A DNA stretch of 64,000 nucleotides from Acanthochromis polyacanthus (Eukaryota > Chordata > Actinopteri > Pomacentridae): contig NC_067124.1 of assembly GCF_021347895.1 (NCBI RefSeq), forward strand, positions 198,501 to 262,500. Direction: 5' to 3'. The position numbers were made by a program, and so were the translations under genes. Below the pieces are notes generated by a model. That model saw nothing but the letters and a program-made list of their open reading frames with translations. It searched no databases and was not told the origin of the DNA. Shown piece by piece: positions 34,573 to 46,100 of the stretch. The number at the start of each line of letters is the position of its first letter. Within the stretch, counting starts at the first letter, position 1.

Positions 34573-36229
34573 CTGTAGCACATAACCACACATACGCATG
34601 TTAGTAAGTGCTCATTTGATACACCTCAATAATCTGTGTGATTAGTTTAAATCATTTGATTTTCAATTTGAACTGACACATATTTTGTTTGTTTTTGGTA
34701 AGGGAAAAAAATGTATTCACTGTATAATTTGTTCAGTTGGCTTTCAATTTAAATGTTTCTATTTTTTATCTATATTTTGGAAAGAAAAAACGGTGAAAAG
34801 CAGGCTAAGAACATTCTTATTTAACTATCTATCCATTATTCATTTCACACAACTCATACGTTCATTCTTTTCTTACTAACAATATTTGCTTAAGATTGGA
34901 GATTTTTTGTTTGTGGCTACACATCATTCAGATGCATAAGGTCAGAAAATCTGCTGAGAGCTATTTAACTCATGATTACAAACATCCTATATGTCCTCAA
35001 ATCAAAAAGGTTCATATCACCTAAGCTACATTCAGTTTGTGCATATTTAACTAAACAGATGTTCTGAGGAGAATAATGGGACAAATCCGTATGGCTTGAT
35101 CTTTGATTTTTTTCCTTTCAAAATAAAATCCAGCAAACTAAATAAATGTTTCCTTTTTTCCTTTTGCTGTTGTAAAACACATAGAAAATGTTTAAAGATT
35201 AAGAAATCAAACAAAATCAACACCTTCTGTTTTTGTTACTTTTTAAAATTCAATATCTAAGCCCGTTTGTTTTTATTTTGTGGCGAAACCATGGGGATTG
35301 TGGGACATGCACGCGGATCGCCACTGAATGGGGCGAGTCAACGCACCGCGGCTCAGGGATCGCGGCAGCGGCTGCTCTCTTTGTTAATCAGCAGAGACAC
35401 ATCCTCTCTCCTCTGTCACACAAAGTCTGAGCAAACTTTAGTATCTGCGTCTTTGAGCTAAACACAAGCTCCAACGCTATTGACCAGTGATCAGCTGCTC
35501 GATTCTTCACCGCACCACTCACAGATTGGAGCTCCGTGCGCTCTGGAGAGACCAGGCAGCCACAGGGCTGGGACACGTGGAATGGGTCTACAGTCCAAGC
35601 AGAAATAAAATAAATAATATGCAATATATATCAATGTGTTTCCAGTAATTCCCTTTAAATATAATTACAAAAAACACCAACAAATATTGCACATTTGGAT
35701 TTTGTTTGTGGGATACTGTTATTTCTTATCAGTGGCTCAGCAGCACTGACGATGCCGAACCAAAAGGGTGCAGCACATCGTGCACTCAGCAGTCGATGCG
35801 CACTCGCAGTTAGAAAACTGTAATTGGATAAAAGTTCTATCAGAAAGTCGCATGCCTGGACAGAGGGTTTATATTTTTTAATGTAGGATTTGGAGTTTGA
35901 TTGATTAAAGCAGAGCAACTGAATGCACAATGACGCACATGCTTGGAGCCTTCGGGACGGAGATGGATGAATTTTTTTAAATGGTACATTTCCATGCGCC
36001 GGAAAACTTTAAGCCCTGCATTTAACTGAGTAACCACTTTGAATGGTTTCATTAATTTACCAGTCACGTCTGTCAACGACAGCTTTCCTCTTAATGGATT
36101 TTGCAACGAAGCAATGAAGACACTAAACAAGAAATTAGACCTGAATTCTGTGAAGCCGGATCTCAAGGACTCTAAGTTTGTGGAGGACTTCAAGAACTTT
36201 TACTGAACCCTGCATGGACAAATCTTCTT
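34573..36229. other. Non-coding stretch with a short CpG-richer part
   Basis: 35290-35580 contains several CpG ('gcacgcggatcgcc', 'accgcggctc', 'gatcgcggcagcgg') in an otherwise AT-rich setting. It might be a small promoter or a repeat end. No gene could be attached to it. Confidence 0.35.
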
Positions 36230-36380
36230 GGCAGGGGTTCAGTCTGTGTCCAGTGTGCATACGCTGGTGTCGTTGTAGGGTTCCTTGTTGGTTGGACGTT
36301 GGTCCAGACTGGTCAAAGCAGCAATGTTCACCATTGGAAGAGTGCTGACAAGTCTGAGGGTGTTGTCCATCTGTTCTGTT
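36230..36380 (-). CDS. Candidate alternative 3' exon of the zinc-finger gene
   Basis: The minus-strand frame near 36350-36240 reads ...CCFDQSG... then GTLQRHQRMHTGH, a C2H2 finger whose first half is degenerate. An acceptor 'ttttccaattag' lies just upstream at about 36381. It is 3' of the 13-finger exon on the same strand, so it is probably an alternative or decayed last exon. Confidence 0.45.
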
Positions 36381-36657
36381 CTAATTGGAAAACAAACACA
36401 CAAACACAGAGAACGTCAGTGTTTCCTGCAGCATTGAAGAACTGATGCCTTGCCTGAGATAGAGAGCACCCCAAATGACATCTGAAGACACTTTTACCTG
36501 TTGGAATTTAACATTCAGTTGTCTGATTACATCAGAATTCCTAATCTAACCTACATCCCCAGATTAACCTGGACCAGATTTCTGTGTCAAAATGAATACA
36601 GGTTAGACTGAACGATAGCTGATGATGTGTTAACAGAATTCAACTGACCACAGTTGT

Positions 36658-37950
36658 TCAGGACAGTTTTGAAACAATTTTGCAGCAATATCCAAAATTA
36701 TCCAATACACAATTGTGTGTACACTGTGACTGAGACCAGTCTTTACATACCTCACTGTGACACTGATTGAATGCTTTCTTTCTGGTGTGGATCTGCTGGT
36801 GTCGTTTCAGGGAACCCAAAGTTGTAAAAGTCTTCTTACACTCATCACATCTGTATGGTCTCTCCCCAGTGTGGACACGTTGGTGAATTTTGAGTTTTGC
36901 ATTGTAGCTGTAGCGTTTCCCACACTGGTGACAAATGTATGGTTTAACCCCAGTGTGGGTCACTTCATGAGCTTTTAACTGTGAGTACATTACAAATAGT
37001 TTGCCACAGTGATCACATATCCACACATCATGGCCAGTGTGGATGCGTTGGTGACATTTTAAGCTCTGTTGGTGCTTGAAAGTTTTTTCACAGGAGTCAC
37101 AGTGGTACCGCTTTCTACCAGAATGGGGGCATTGATGGATCAACAACTGTTCATGTTGAGTAAAGGTTTTCACACACTGATCACAGCTGAATGGTTTAAC
37201 TCCACTGTGAATGAGTTGATGACTTTTTAAGTAACTCTTGTAAATAAAAGCCTTTCCACACTGATCACAGCTGAATGGTTTAACTCCACTGTGAATGAGT
37301 TGATGACTTTTTAAGTAACTCTTGTAAATAAAAGCCTTTCCACACTGATCACAGCTGAATGGTTTAACTCCACTGTGCATGAGTTGATGACTTTTTAACT
37401 GACTCTTCAGAGTAAAAGCCTTTCCACATTGATCACAGCTGAATGGTTTAACTTCACTGTGCATGAGTTGATGACTTTTTAACTGACTCTTCAGAGTAAA
37501 AGCCTTTCCACATTGATCACAGCTGAATGGTTTAACTTCACTGTGCATTAGTTGATGTCTTTTTAACGCACGCTTGTGTGTAAAAGACTTCTCACACTGA
37601 TCACAGCTGAACAATTTCACTCCACTGTGAATGAGTTGATGATTTGCCAGATGACTCTTCTGATTAAAAGCCTTTCCACACTGATCACAGCTGAATGTTT
37701 TAACTCCACTGTGAATGAGTTGATGTCTTTTTAAGCTCCACTTCTGAGTAAAAGCCTTTCCACACTGATCACAGCTGAATGGTTTGTCCACAGTGTGAAT
37801 ACGTTTGTGAATTCTGAGCTTTGTTGCTGTGATAAAAGTCTTGCCACATTGCTCACAACTGAGTGATTCATCTCTTTTTGCTGTTGTTGCTGAACCATCC
37901 TTATCCTTCTCAGAGGTCCGACATCTCACTCCATTGCTGTGTTTACATTT
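36658..37950 (-). CDS. C2H2 zinc-finger protein, terminal exon with 13 fingers
   Basis: Likely a DNA-binding nuclear protein. Acceptor 'gtcttttgctacag' ends just before 37950, and the exon stays open to the stop at 36658. Thirteen CX2C-X12-HX3H fingers follow a short basic leader (KCKHSNGVRC). The finger linkers are mostly SGVKPFS or SEVKPFS instead of TGEKPY, a feature of lineage-specific fish arrays. Fingers 5 and 6 are identical in protein, and fingers 7 and 8 are identical. The last fingers use more canonical TGxxPY linkers. A tail of about 45 residues without motifs follows finger 13. No KRAB, BTB or SCAN domain is in this exon. Upstream exons were not identified. Confidence 0.9.
   Translation of the reverse strand, partial: KCKHSNGVRCRTSEKDKDGSATTAKRDESLSCEQCGKTFITATKLRIHKRIHTVDKPFSCDQCGKAFTQKWSLKRHQLIHSGVKTFSCDQCGKAFNQKSHLANHQLIHSGVKLFSCDQCEKSFTHKRALKRHQLMHSEVKPFSCDQCGKAFTLKSQLKSHQLMHSEVKPFSCDQCGKAFTLKSQLKSHQLMHSGVKPFSCDQCGKAFIYKSYLKSHQLIHSGVKPFSCDQCGKAFIYKSYLKSHQLIHSGVKPFSCDQCVKTFTQHEQLLIHQCPHSGRKRYHCDSCEKTFKHQQSLKCHQRIHTGHDVWICDHCGKLFVMYSQLKAHEVTHTGVKPYICHQCGKRYSYNAKLKIHQRVHTGERPYRCDECKKTFTTLGSLKRHQQIHTRKKAFNQCHSEVCKDWSQSQCTHNCVLDNFGYCCKIVSKLS
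37185..37352 (-). repeat. Exact 84-bp tandem duplication of a zinc finger
   Basis: The 84-bp unit coding finger 7 (with 'gtaactcttgtaaataaaag' on the plus strand) is repeated without an obvious difference as finger 8. This implies very recent duplication or gene conversion. Confidence 0.85.
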
Positions 37951-38165
37951 CTGTAGCAAAAGACAAAGATAAAAACAGAGGCAGTGTTGGAAGAGCAATC
38001 ATGAAAAATTTATCCTAAAAGTCTCAATTCCATGTAGTTGGACATGAGGCTGAAACAAGATCAAGAATCTGCAGACATGCTAGCAGCTTTGTCACTAGAA
38101 ACCTAGAAATGTGTCAACAGCACACTCACAATGTCAACAAAACTATTTACAGAGGCCGATAGTTT
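37951..38165. other. Intron-like spacer upstream of the zinc-finger exon
   Basis: No feature beyond the acceptor pyrimidine tract. Upstream exons were not recognised. Confidence 0.4.
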
Positions 38166-39300
38166 TCACCTTCAACAACATCAATGTCCAGATTGAGGTC
38201 TTAATGGCAGCAGGGTCAATTCAGACCACCAACACTTTCTAGTTTCTCCTAGGGGACCAGATGTTGATACCAGTCCAGAAAAGATCTGTAATTCTGCCAC
38301 TGAAATTTGGATTTGACCCCAACGACCCGGGCAATTTGTTGTGCAGCAGTTACACAAGCGTTCACCATCAAACAACAAAAGCAACAAAACAGTTAAAGGA
38401 ATAGCAACGATTAAAGGAAATGTTTTAATAATTGAAAAAACAGTAAAACAATTACAAGCAAAATAAAAGCCATTTAAAGAAAAATCAAACAAAACATAAG
38501 ATAGACAGGGACATCGGCAGCAATCTTGGTCATTTAGTCAGACGTGGTAAAAGTTTTCAATAAACAGCCACCGATGTAATCAGGTAGAGGACTTTTCTTT
38601 GGTCTGCACTGTTTGAGACACCAGATTACATTGCCCACATCAAGAAAGGGATTCTGTGGAGACGCTGACATGAGACAGTTTTTAGTCTCAGCATGTTTAG
38701 CCCTAAAATCATGGGAGTCAAACCTGACATAAAAACTGTTTAGACTTTGAGCCAGCTCTAAATCACAATTATAACCACTGAGCTGAACTCTCTCATTGAC
38801 GCATTAATTAGTCCCAGTGATCAGATTCATGCCGTCCCAGACTGAACTGAGGTTGTTCATTTTGAGCTGAGACTCAAGTTTGTCTTTGTATTGTCTTTTG
38901 TGGGTCCTGATCTCCTACTTTATTTCCTTCTGTCAGTTATACAGATTTAGAGTATTTCCTTCTCTGAAGACTGTTTTCTTTCTGTACAGTAGGTCTTTAA
39001 GCTTCTTAGAAAGCCATGGCTTAGTGTTTGGATATAGTTTAACAGTTTTATCAGGAATAACACTGGTTTCACAGTCTGTGACCCAGCTGCTCACAACATC
39101 AGTCGGTTCATCAATATCAGCTGAGGACTCCTTAAACACGTCCCAGTCAGTAACCTCCAGACATCCCTGCAGAGTGTGACAAACTTTCACTCTGATGTTC
39201 TGCACTTTGCCTTGCTTCAGTACAGTGGTAGACAGGGATAAGGAGGATGCAGTTGTGGTCAGAGGAACCCAGAGCAGAAGCACCTTTCACATTGTTCTAA
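38166..39300 (-). pseudogene. LINE ORF2 fragment
   Basis: Minus-strand frame 39283-38933 encodes the linker between endonuclease and reverse transcriptase (LEVTDWDVFKESSADIDE, then KPWLSKKLKDLLYRKKTVF), a motif common to fish L2/Rex-type LINEs. Degenerate coding-like sequence continues to about 38170. Confidence 0.6.
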
Positions 39301-39629
39301 CAGATCAAAGATTTTGTCTCATCTAGTGGGGCATGTGATGTACTGATGGAAGTCTCTCAGTGTGTGTTTTAGTGTGCAGTGGTCTCTGGATGACCTGATG
39401 GATAAGCCCACAGGCATTTATTTCACTGGCCTTTGGATGATATCGACAAGTTTCACAAATATCTGAGGAAATTTCTGAGGCAGATCTGGAGGGCACAGTG
39501 AAACAGAAAGCAGTTCTAAGTCAGTAGTGAACAGTTTCAGATTTACACCAGCGCTGTCCTTGTCATTTGGAATACCCACTTAAGCCCAAGCTTTCATTTG
39601 CTGGCTGATGTTGCTTCAATAATTCCACA
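39301..39629. other. Unassigned stretch
   Basis: Between LINE and Tc1 relics. No supported feature. Confidence 0.4.
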
Positions 39630-40325
39630 TGTTCTATCCTCTTGATGCCATCTACTTTGTGAAGTGCACCAGTCCCTCCTGCAGCAAAAACACTCCCACA
39701 ACATGGTGCTGCCACCCCCATGCTTCACAGTTGGGATGGTGTACTCAGGCCATCCTCAGCCAGCATCTTCACAAGGTCGTTTGCTTTTGTTCTGGGCTTG
39801 ATGAGCACATTTCCCTCCAAAACAATCCTAACCTTAACCAATCTCCATCTTGAGCAGTAGAATGGCTTGACATTCCCATGGTGTTGATCTGTGCATGTAA
39901 TTGTTTGGACAGATAAACGTCAAACCACAGCAATCTGGAAATTGCACTCAAGGATGAACCACACCTGTGGAGGCCCACAAATGTCTTCCTGATGTCTTGG
40001 CAGATTTCTTTTGATTTTCTAATGTCATCACACAAGGAAGCAGTGTGTTTGAGGTGTGCCTGAAAATACATCTTAATCTATCAAAAGCTTTCAAAGTCAG
40101 GACATCATCATCTTGAAGGCATAGCAATCTTAGTGGATGCAAACTTCTGATTGTAAAGAAAATAATAAAAATTATCAAAAAAAATCTCTCTTTCGTTATT
40201 CTGGCATTTAAAGATAATTTTGGTCATCCTAACTGACATAAAACAGGAGAAGCATTGCCAGATTTAATGTCAGATCGTGTAAATTAAAAAAAGGGTTATG
40301 TGTCGTTTATACAGTGTAAGTAAAC
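39630..40325 (-). mobile_element. Tc1-like relic
   Basis: The complement of 'catggtgctgccacccccatg' at about 39701-39721 is the degenerate KHGGGS-type block of Tc1 transposases. The high-coordinate end, 'tacagtgtaagtaaacttct', resembles the terminus of another common Tc1 family and lies just outside arm A of the inverted duplication. Confidence 0.6.
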
Positions 40326-40346
40326 TTCTGGGTTCAACTGTCTGAA

Positions 40347-42340
40347 TTTCTTGAGAAAGAAAAGGCTGGTAAACTCACAATGCTCAAAAGTATTATTCTC
40401 TACCAAAGAAAATGCTGCTCTTTACCTTCATGAACAACTTGCTTGAAAAACAAGACTTTTCTTCCGTTACTTATCTTCATCACCATGTAAGACATTTTCA
40501 GAAAGTATGATCAGCAGCTAGTTCAGCCTCAAACAAAGAACAAGCAGCTTCCTAGCAGTCCACCATTATATCCTCAGTACAGCTGCTTCTGCAGAGCTAC
40601 ATCTCTCCAGCCAACGTCACCTGGCTTTGGTCGGCCCATCTAACCAACTGGAGCAACTTTACACATTTTAAAGAACAAATTCATGATAATAATGTTACAG
40701 TGGTATGTTTCTCACTTTTTGTGAAGAATCCATGTTTCCTCCGTTGTTGAGCTCAGACTAAATGGCTGCCAACATTCCTCTGCTCCTCCGTCAGACTCTC
40801 CTCCTCCTGCCAATCACCTGTCACATCAAACACATCTTCATTAGGATACCACTCTATACACAAGTGTCAGAGTGTCCCATATGTTCATCAGCCAACACAG
40901 AGGACACATTTCAACTCAATAGTTCACTTTTAGCTCTTTTCAGTTTCACCTAAAACTGATACAAATGAACTTAAACTGTTGAAAATAAGGAACACAGACA
41001 GAAAACAGACATGGAAAAAGAGAATAAAGAGAACATAAAGATGCTACTGCAGGTGATTCAAGACAGGACTGCTGGTAGAAAACTGTTCATGCTGTAAGTT
41101 AGTGAATGTATTTTACTGCTCAGTGTTCTGTTTAAAGGCAGCTCTCACTCTCTGTTCTTTGCACTCTCCCATAGTGTCAAGTGTCCTCCCACTTTCAATG
41201 ACAGGTGATTCTCATTGATGATTTTTCTCACAGTTTGTGCAGTTTCCCCACTTGAAAAAGGATGTTTCATCTACCCAGGGTTTGAGCAGGACTCCACTCA
41301 TCAATCAGACAGTTGCTTTCTTTCTTTTCCCTCTTTTATTTTGCAGTGGTCACAAATTCATGAGATACAGAGGTGGCAACTTCCATAAGTCCATACGTTT
41401 AGTTGATAGATTAAGGTGAAAAACCTTTAAACAGAACACAAAAGGACAATGTTCACATTACTGCATTCAGCAAATAGTAACAACCATTCCTCATGGACAT
41501 TTTCACCACATTGGCAAATGCTACTCCACTCAGTTTATGTTTATCAACCTCAACACCACATAAACTGAAGCGACAAATCATGGCATGAGCAATATTCAAC
41601 CCAATACTATACCACACATGAATTTATCTGCATTTTAAAGAGTTGATTTTGAATCACAGTTTAACAAATTACTCTTAGCATTTTTATCAAACATTTTTTA
41701 ACCATTTTACACTTTTCACTTCATGGTTTTAAAATTAATTAAAGTGCATAAAGTGCTTTTAAAGTGCAATCCTTTCCAGATCCAATAAATAAATAAAGGG
41801 CATCGTAAAAACCCACCATTACAAACAGGATGAATTCACTGGTCTTAGCTGGAACCCTCTAATTAGCACCAATTAGCCTGCAATCTCATTTTCAACTGAA
41901 CAATTACAAAACACACGGCAATTATTGGTAAACAGACAAAGTTGACAGCAAGCCGCTCGTGGCCGATCTTCGTGGCTAATGCTAATGCTAACACATACTG
42001 CAGTGGCACACATCGGCAGCTTAAACAGTCTTTTAGAGTCTCCAGAATTCTGCTCTTACCGGCTGCAACCCGGATTTTGGAGATGAAGGCAATCCTGCAG
42101 TTTGCTGCAGATTTTGATGCTTTCCCAACAGAAACTCACGACCACTTTGTTTGAACTCGGTCATTCATTCTCAGTTCCTCCTCAGTGCTGCGTGTGTCCC
42201 CATGTATGCCGCCGGTGGCAAACCTGCAGCCGCAGATTGTTTCCGCCCCAGCTGAGTGTAGGACCTGTGCGTAAATGCTTCTCCTTTAGTTTTCAGCTCC
42301 TTCCAGTTTGACTTGACACATAGAATGCTTTGCACTCTGT
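40347..42340 (-). repeat. Inverted duplication, arm A (outer part)
   Basis: This stretch is the near-identical reverse complement of two parts of arm B: 62495-64000 (pairs with 40347-41785) and about 51430-51966 (pairs with 41786-42340). Differences are point changes and small indels, plus a 65-bp segment near 63200-63265 that arm A lacks at about 41100. Continuity with 47728-47945 is broken only by the LINE at 42355-47713. Confidence 0.93.
40426..40495 (-). other. Candidate short exon in arm A
   Basis: ATG at 40495 opens 70 nt ending at a GTAAAG donor (40425). The twin in arm B (63854-63923) has exactly the same length and signals. The encoded stretch starts MSYMVMKISNGRK. No homology recognised. 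It could be chance. Confidence 0.25.
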
Positions 42341-42354
42341 GTCACCTGTACCTT
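42341..42354. repeat. Target-site duplication of the I-type LINE, left copy
   Basis: GTCACCTGTACCTT, repeated at 47714-47727. Arm B carries it once, at about 51432-51445 (reverse complement), which shows the empty site. Confidence 0.9.
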
Positions 42355-42378
42355 CTTCTTCTTCTTCTTCTTCTTCTT
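42355..42378 (-). repeat. (GAA)n 3' tail of the LINE
   Basis: About eight CTT units on the plus strand, adjoining the target duplication. I-superfamily LINEs end in simple repeats rather than poly(A). Confidence 0.85.
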
Positions 42379-42641
42379 GTTTTACGGCGGTTGGCATCCA
42401 GCTTCTTGGTGCATTACCGCCACCTTCTGTTCCGGAGTGTGGACCAGACAGTAGACTTACAGACTTTACCCGACCTAGTTCAAACTATCAAATCTACAAA
42501 CACACACTACAAAGACCAAACAAAAACCCAAACAAACAAATAAACAAAAAAAAAACAAAAAAAAAAAAAACCTCTAACTTGCACTCTCCACACCAAAGCC
42601 AACTACCACCCCTTATTCCTATCATTATCCCTACCTAACCA

Positions 42642-43100
42642 TCATATTCTATTATAAACCCCGGTCCCCTTTAAAAAATCCATCAGTGCCCTAACCTGTG
42701 CCCTCTCTTCCATACTTAGCAACTCTTTCAGTGTAAATTCCTGCACCCCTAACTCCTTTATCCTATCCATCAGCTCCCCTCTCTGCACCTCATATCTTCT
42801 ACACCTCAGAACTACATGTTCCACTGACTCTTCCTCCTCCTGACAACCCTCACATAAACCTGTCTGGTGCTTCCCAATCAGTTTCAGTGTTTTATTTAGT
42901 GCACTATGCCCCAACCTTAACCTGGTCATCACACTCTCCTCCCTCCTGTGTCCACTACTCACCCTCCCACCTCTGACGCTCTTTTGTACCTGATACAGGT
43001 GCCTCCCTTTCTTCTCTCCATCCCACCTTTCTTGCCACACTGAGTTGCTTTTTTCCCAGATAATACTTTTGATTTCTTTCTTGCTGATCCTCAGATGCAT
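42642..43100 (-). CDS. LINE ORF2 C-terminal domain, separated by a frameshift
   Basis: 152 codons after the RNase H domain, with a CxxC-H-C cluster (GLCEGCQEEEESVEHVVLRC) typical of the C-terminal zinc-knuckle-like region of I-type ORF2. It lies in a different frame from the main ORF2, whose stop is at 43103. The junction falls in the purine run 'aaaaggaaatagaaatg' (reverse strand), so a one-base indel is enough to explain it. Confidence 0.85.
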   Translation of the reverse strand: MHLRISKKEIKSIIWEKSNSVWQERWDGEKKGRHLYQVQKSVRGGRVSSGHRREESVMTRLRLGHSALNKTLKLIGKHQTGLCEGCQEEEESVEHVVLRCRRYEVQRGELMDRIKELGVQEFTLKELLSMEERAQVRALMDFLKGTGVYNRI

Positions 43101-43102
43101 TT

Positions 43103-46100
43103 CTATTTCCTTTTCAGTAAAGCTCTCTTGGCCAGATCATCAGCCCTCTCATTCCCCCTCACCCCTACATGTGCTGGTACCCACAGAAACTTTACCTGAC
43201 CCCCTTGGTGAACAATTCTTGTTAGTGACTCAAGGGCTGAATATAGGATGTCCTGACGGCTGTTTGAATGAAAAGACCTGAGGCTTGCTAGCACTGATGA
43301 TGAGTCTGAACACACTAATGCCTTTCCTAGACCTGTCTTCTCCACCCACTGTAGTGCAACCAAAACCGCCACCATTTCCACTGTGTATACTGAAAGATTA
43401 TTAGATGTTCTTCTGTTGATCCCAATTCCTCTTTCCGGGACTGTTACCCCGAATCCTGTCACCCCTGTCTCAGGTTGTTTTGCCCCATCTGTGTATATGC
43501 AAGTAAAATTGCTGTACTTTGTTAATATGTGACACTTAAACTCACCAACCAAATCAACCATGCCTTTCCCCCTCCTCTTAGCCTCTAATAAACCCCAATC
43601 AACCTCAGGCCACACTAGCATCCATGGGGCCACACCTGGATAGACTACCGTAGGACTAACTTTGAGGTTAAGTATTCCAAATTCTTTTGCAATGTTATTT
43701 GCTTCTTTTGCAAAGTTTTGCCTCCGGCTCTTTTCACCCTCCCAGAACCCCTGCAAAACTCCCTTTGTCAGATGAGACTGATTGTGTCCTTGCAAGTTAG
43801 CCCAGTAGTTAGCTATTATCTGCCTTCTCCTAATTTCCAAAGGCATCTCTCCCACTTCCACCTGTAGAGCAGGAACCGGTGATGTTTTGACTGCCCCACT
43901 ACAAACCCTCAGAGCCTGTGCTTGAATCACATCCAGTTTACATAATAAGGACTTGGATGCAGAACCATATGCCACACTGCCATAATCAATCACTGGTCTT
44001 ATCAGCGCTACATATAACCGCTTCAATGCTGAGCAGCTTGCTCCCCATTCTCTACCAGTCAAACACCTCATTACATTAATTACTTGCTTACACTTTCCTT
44101 CAATTCTCCTGATGTGCTCTGCCCATGTCAGCCGTGCATCAAACAAAACACCCAGAAATTTAAATGATTTAACCCTTTCTAACATGTGCCCATACATCCT
44201 CAACTTCATCCCTTCCTCAATCCTTTTCCTAGTGAAAAATAGTGTCTGTGTTTTCTCTACTGAGAACCTGCACCCCCATTCATTCCCCCACTCTACCACT
44301 TTGTCAATTGCACCTTGGACTTTCTTTATTGCGTGCTCCATGTTCTTTCCTCTTTTCCATAATGCCCCATCATCCGCAAAGAACGATCTCCCTATATCCA
44401 CTGGAATTTTTAAAAATACATCATTTATCATGATAATAAAGAGCAGTGGACTTATCACACTCCCTTGTGGTGTACCGTTTCCCACTGCGTACTGGTTTGA
44501 CAGATCTGACCCTATGCGTACCTGTATTTTTCGTCCAAACAGAAAATCCTTCACCCAATTGAAAACTCTCCCACCAATCCCCATGTTGTGTATCTTTATC
44601 AGCAACCCCTCCTTCCACATCATGTCATAAGCTTTCTCAATGTCAAAAAACACTGCTATTACCGATTCTTTATTTACCTGGGCCATCCTTATTTCCGACT
44701 CTAATCTAACCACTGCGTCCATAGTGCTCCTGCCTTTCCTGAAACCACTCTGACACCCTGCCAAATGTTCCCTCTTTTCAAGTTGATATGACAACCTTTC
44801 CGTTATCATCCTTTCCATTACCTTGCAGACAGTTGATGTCAGTGATATTGGTCTGTAACTAGTAGGTTTGGATGGATCCTTGCCAGGTTTTCTTATTGGA
44901 ACCACTACTGCTTCTTTCCAGGCTTCTGGTAACCTCCCCTCCTCCCACACTCTGTTATACAGCTGCAGCAACTTCACTAACCCTCCTTGCCCCAAATGTT
45001 TTAACATGCTGTAACACACCTGATCCTTCCCTGGAGAAGTTGGTCGTGACCTTCTGATGGCCCTCACCATTTCAGCCAATGTAAATGGCTCATCGATCAC
45101 ATCATCTGTCCTTGCCCTCTTGTTTAATAACCCTGGATACTGAGCCATAGTTCTCTCCCTCCCCTGTCTCCCCTCCTCTGACAAATTATCTGAGCTATGT
45201 ACCTTTACAAATGCCTGAGCCATAACTTCTGCCTTTTCTCTGTTGGATACTGCTGACTCCTCTCCAGATGTTATGACAGGATAATCCCATTCCCTTCTTT
45301 CACCTCCCATCTTCTTAATCATTCCCCACACTTCCCCCACTGGTGTTGTTCTCCCTATTCTATCGCAAAAGTTTCTCCATGATGCCCTCTTAGCTTGCCG
45401 TATTGTTTTTCTCACCACTGCCTGAGCCTTTTTGTACCGAACTAAGTCCTGCAAGTTATGAGTCCTTTTAACTTGTCTGAATGCTTTATTCCTGTTTCTT
45501 ACAGCCAGATGACACTCTTCTGTCCACCATGGTACCAACTTCCTACTCCTTTTGCCCTTACTTTTGGGTATAGCGCCCTCTGCTGCCCTTATAATCGCTG
45601 ATGTAACCCGTTTATTTATTTCATCAATGTCTCCAAATATTTCTGTCTTGCTCATTGATTCCTCACATAACCTTTGAAACCGGTCCCAGTCTGCTTTTTG
45701 AAACACCCACTTTCTGATTCCCACCTTTGCTCTCACTTCTAATCTCTCCCCTGCAGAGCACAGGATTGGGTAATGATCACTTCCTATTGTTGAAGCTGTC
45801 CACATCCCCCAGTTACTGACCCCTGCCATTGTGTTAGATACTAATGTTATATCCAATGCTGACTCGGTACCTGCTGTTATGTTTACTCTTGTCCCTCTTC
45901 CATCATTTACACACACCAAATCCCTTTCATCCATCAAATCTTCAATTACCTGACCATTCACATCTGTCTGCGCCCCTCCCCACAATGTATTGTGAGCATT
46001 GAAGTCTGCACACCATATGACCTTGTTACTGTCTTGCCCTTTAATCCCTAATAGCTTTTCCAAACTAAGCCTCTTACATGGGTTGTAGTAATTAATTATG

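Noticed and set aside
37185..37600. Regularly spaced 84-bp repeats suggesting a CRISPR-like array
   Set aside because: The period matches the 28-residue zinc-finger unit and the repeats are coding. The DNA is eukaryotic.
44112..45057. Plus-strand frames up to 172 codons
   Set aside because: They lie antisense to the intact LINE ORF2, are Pro/Ser/Leu-rich and have no motifs. They are shadows.
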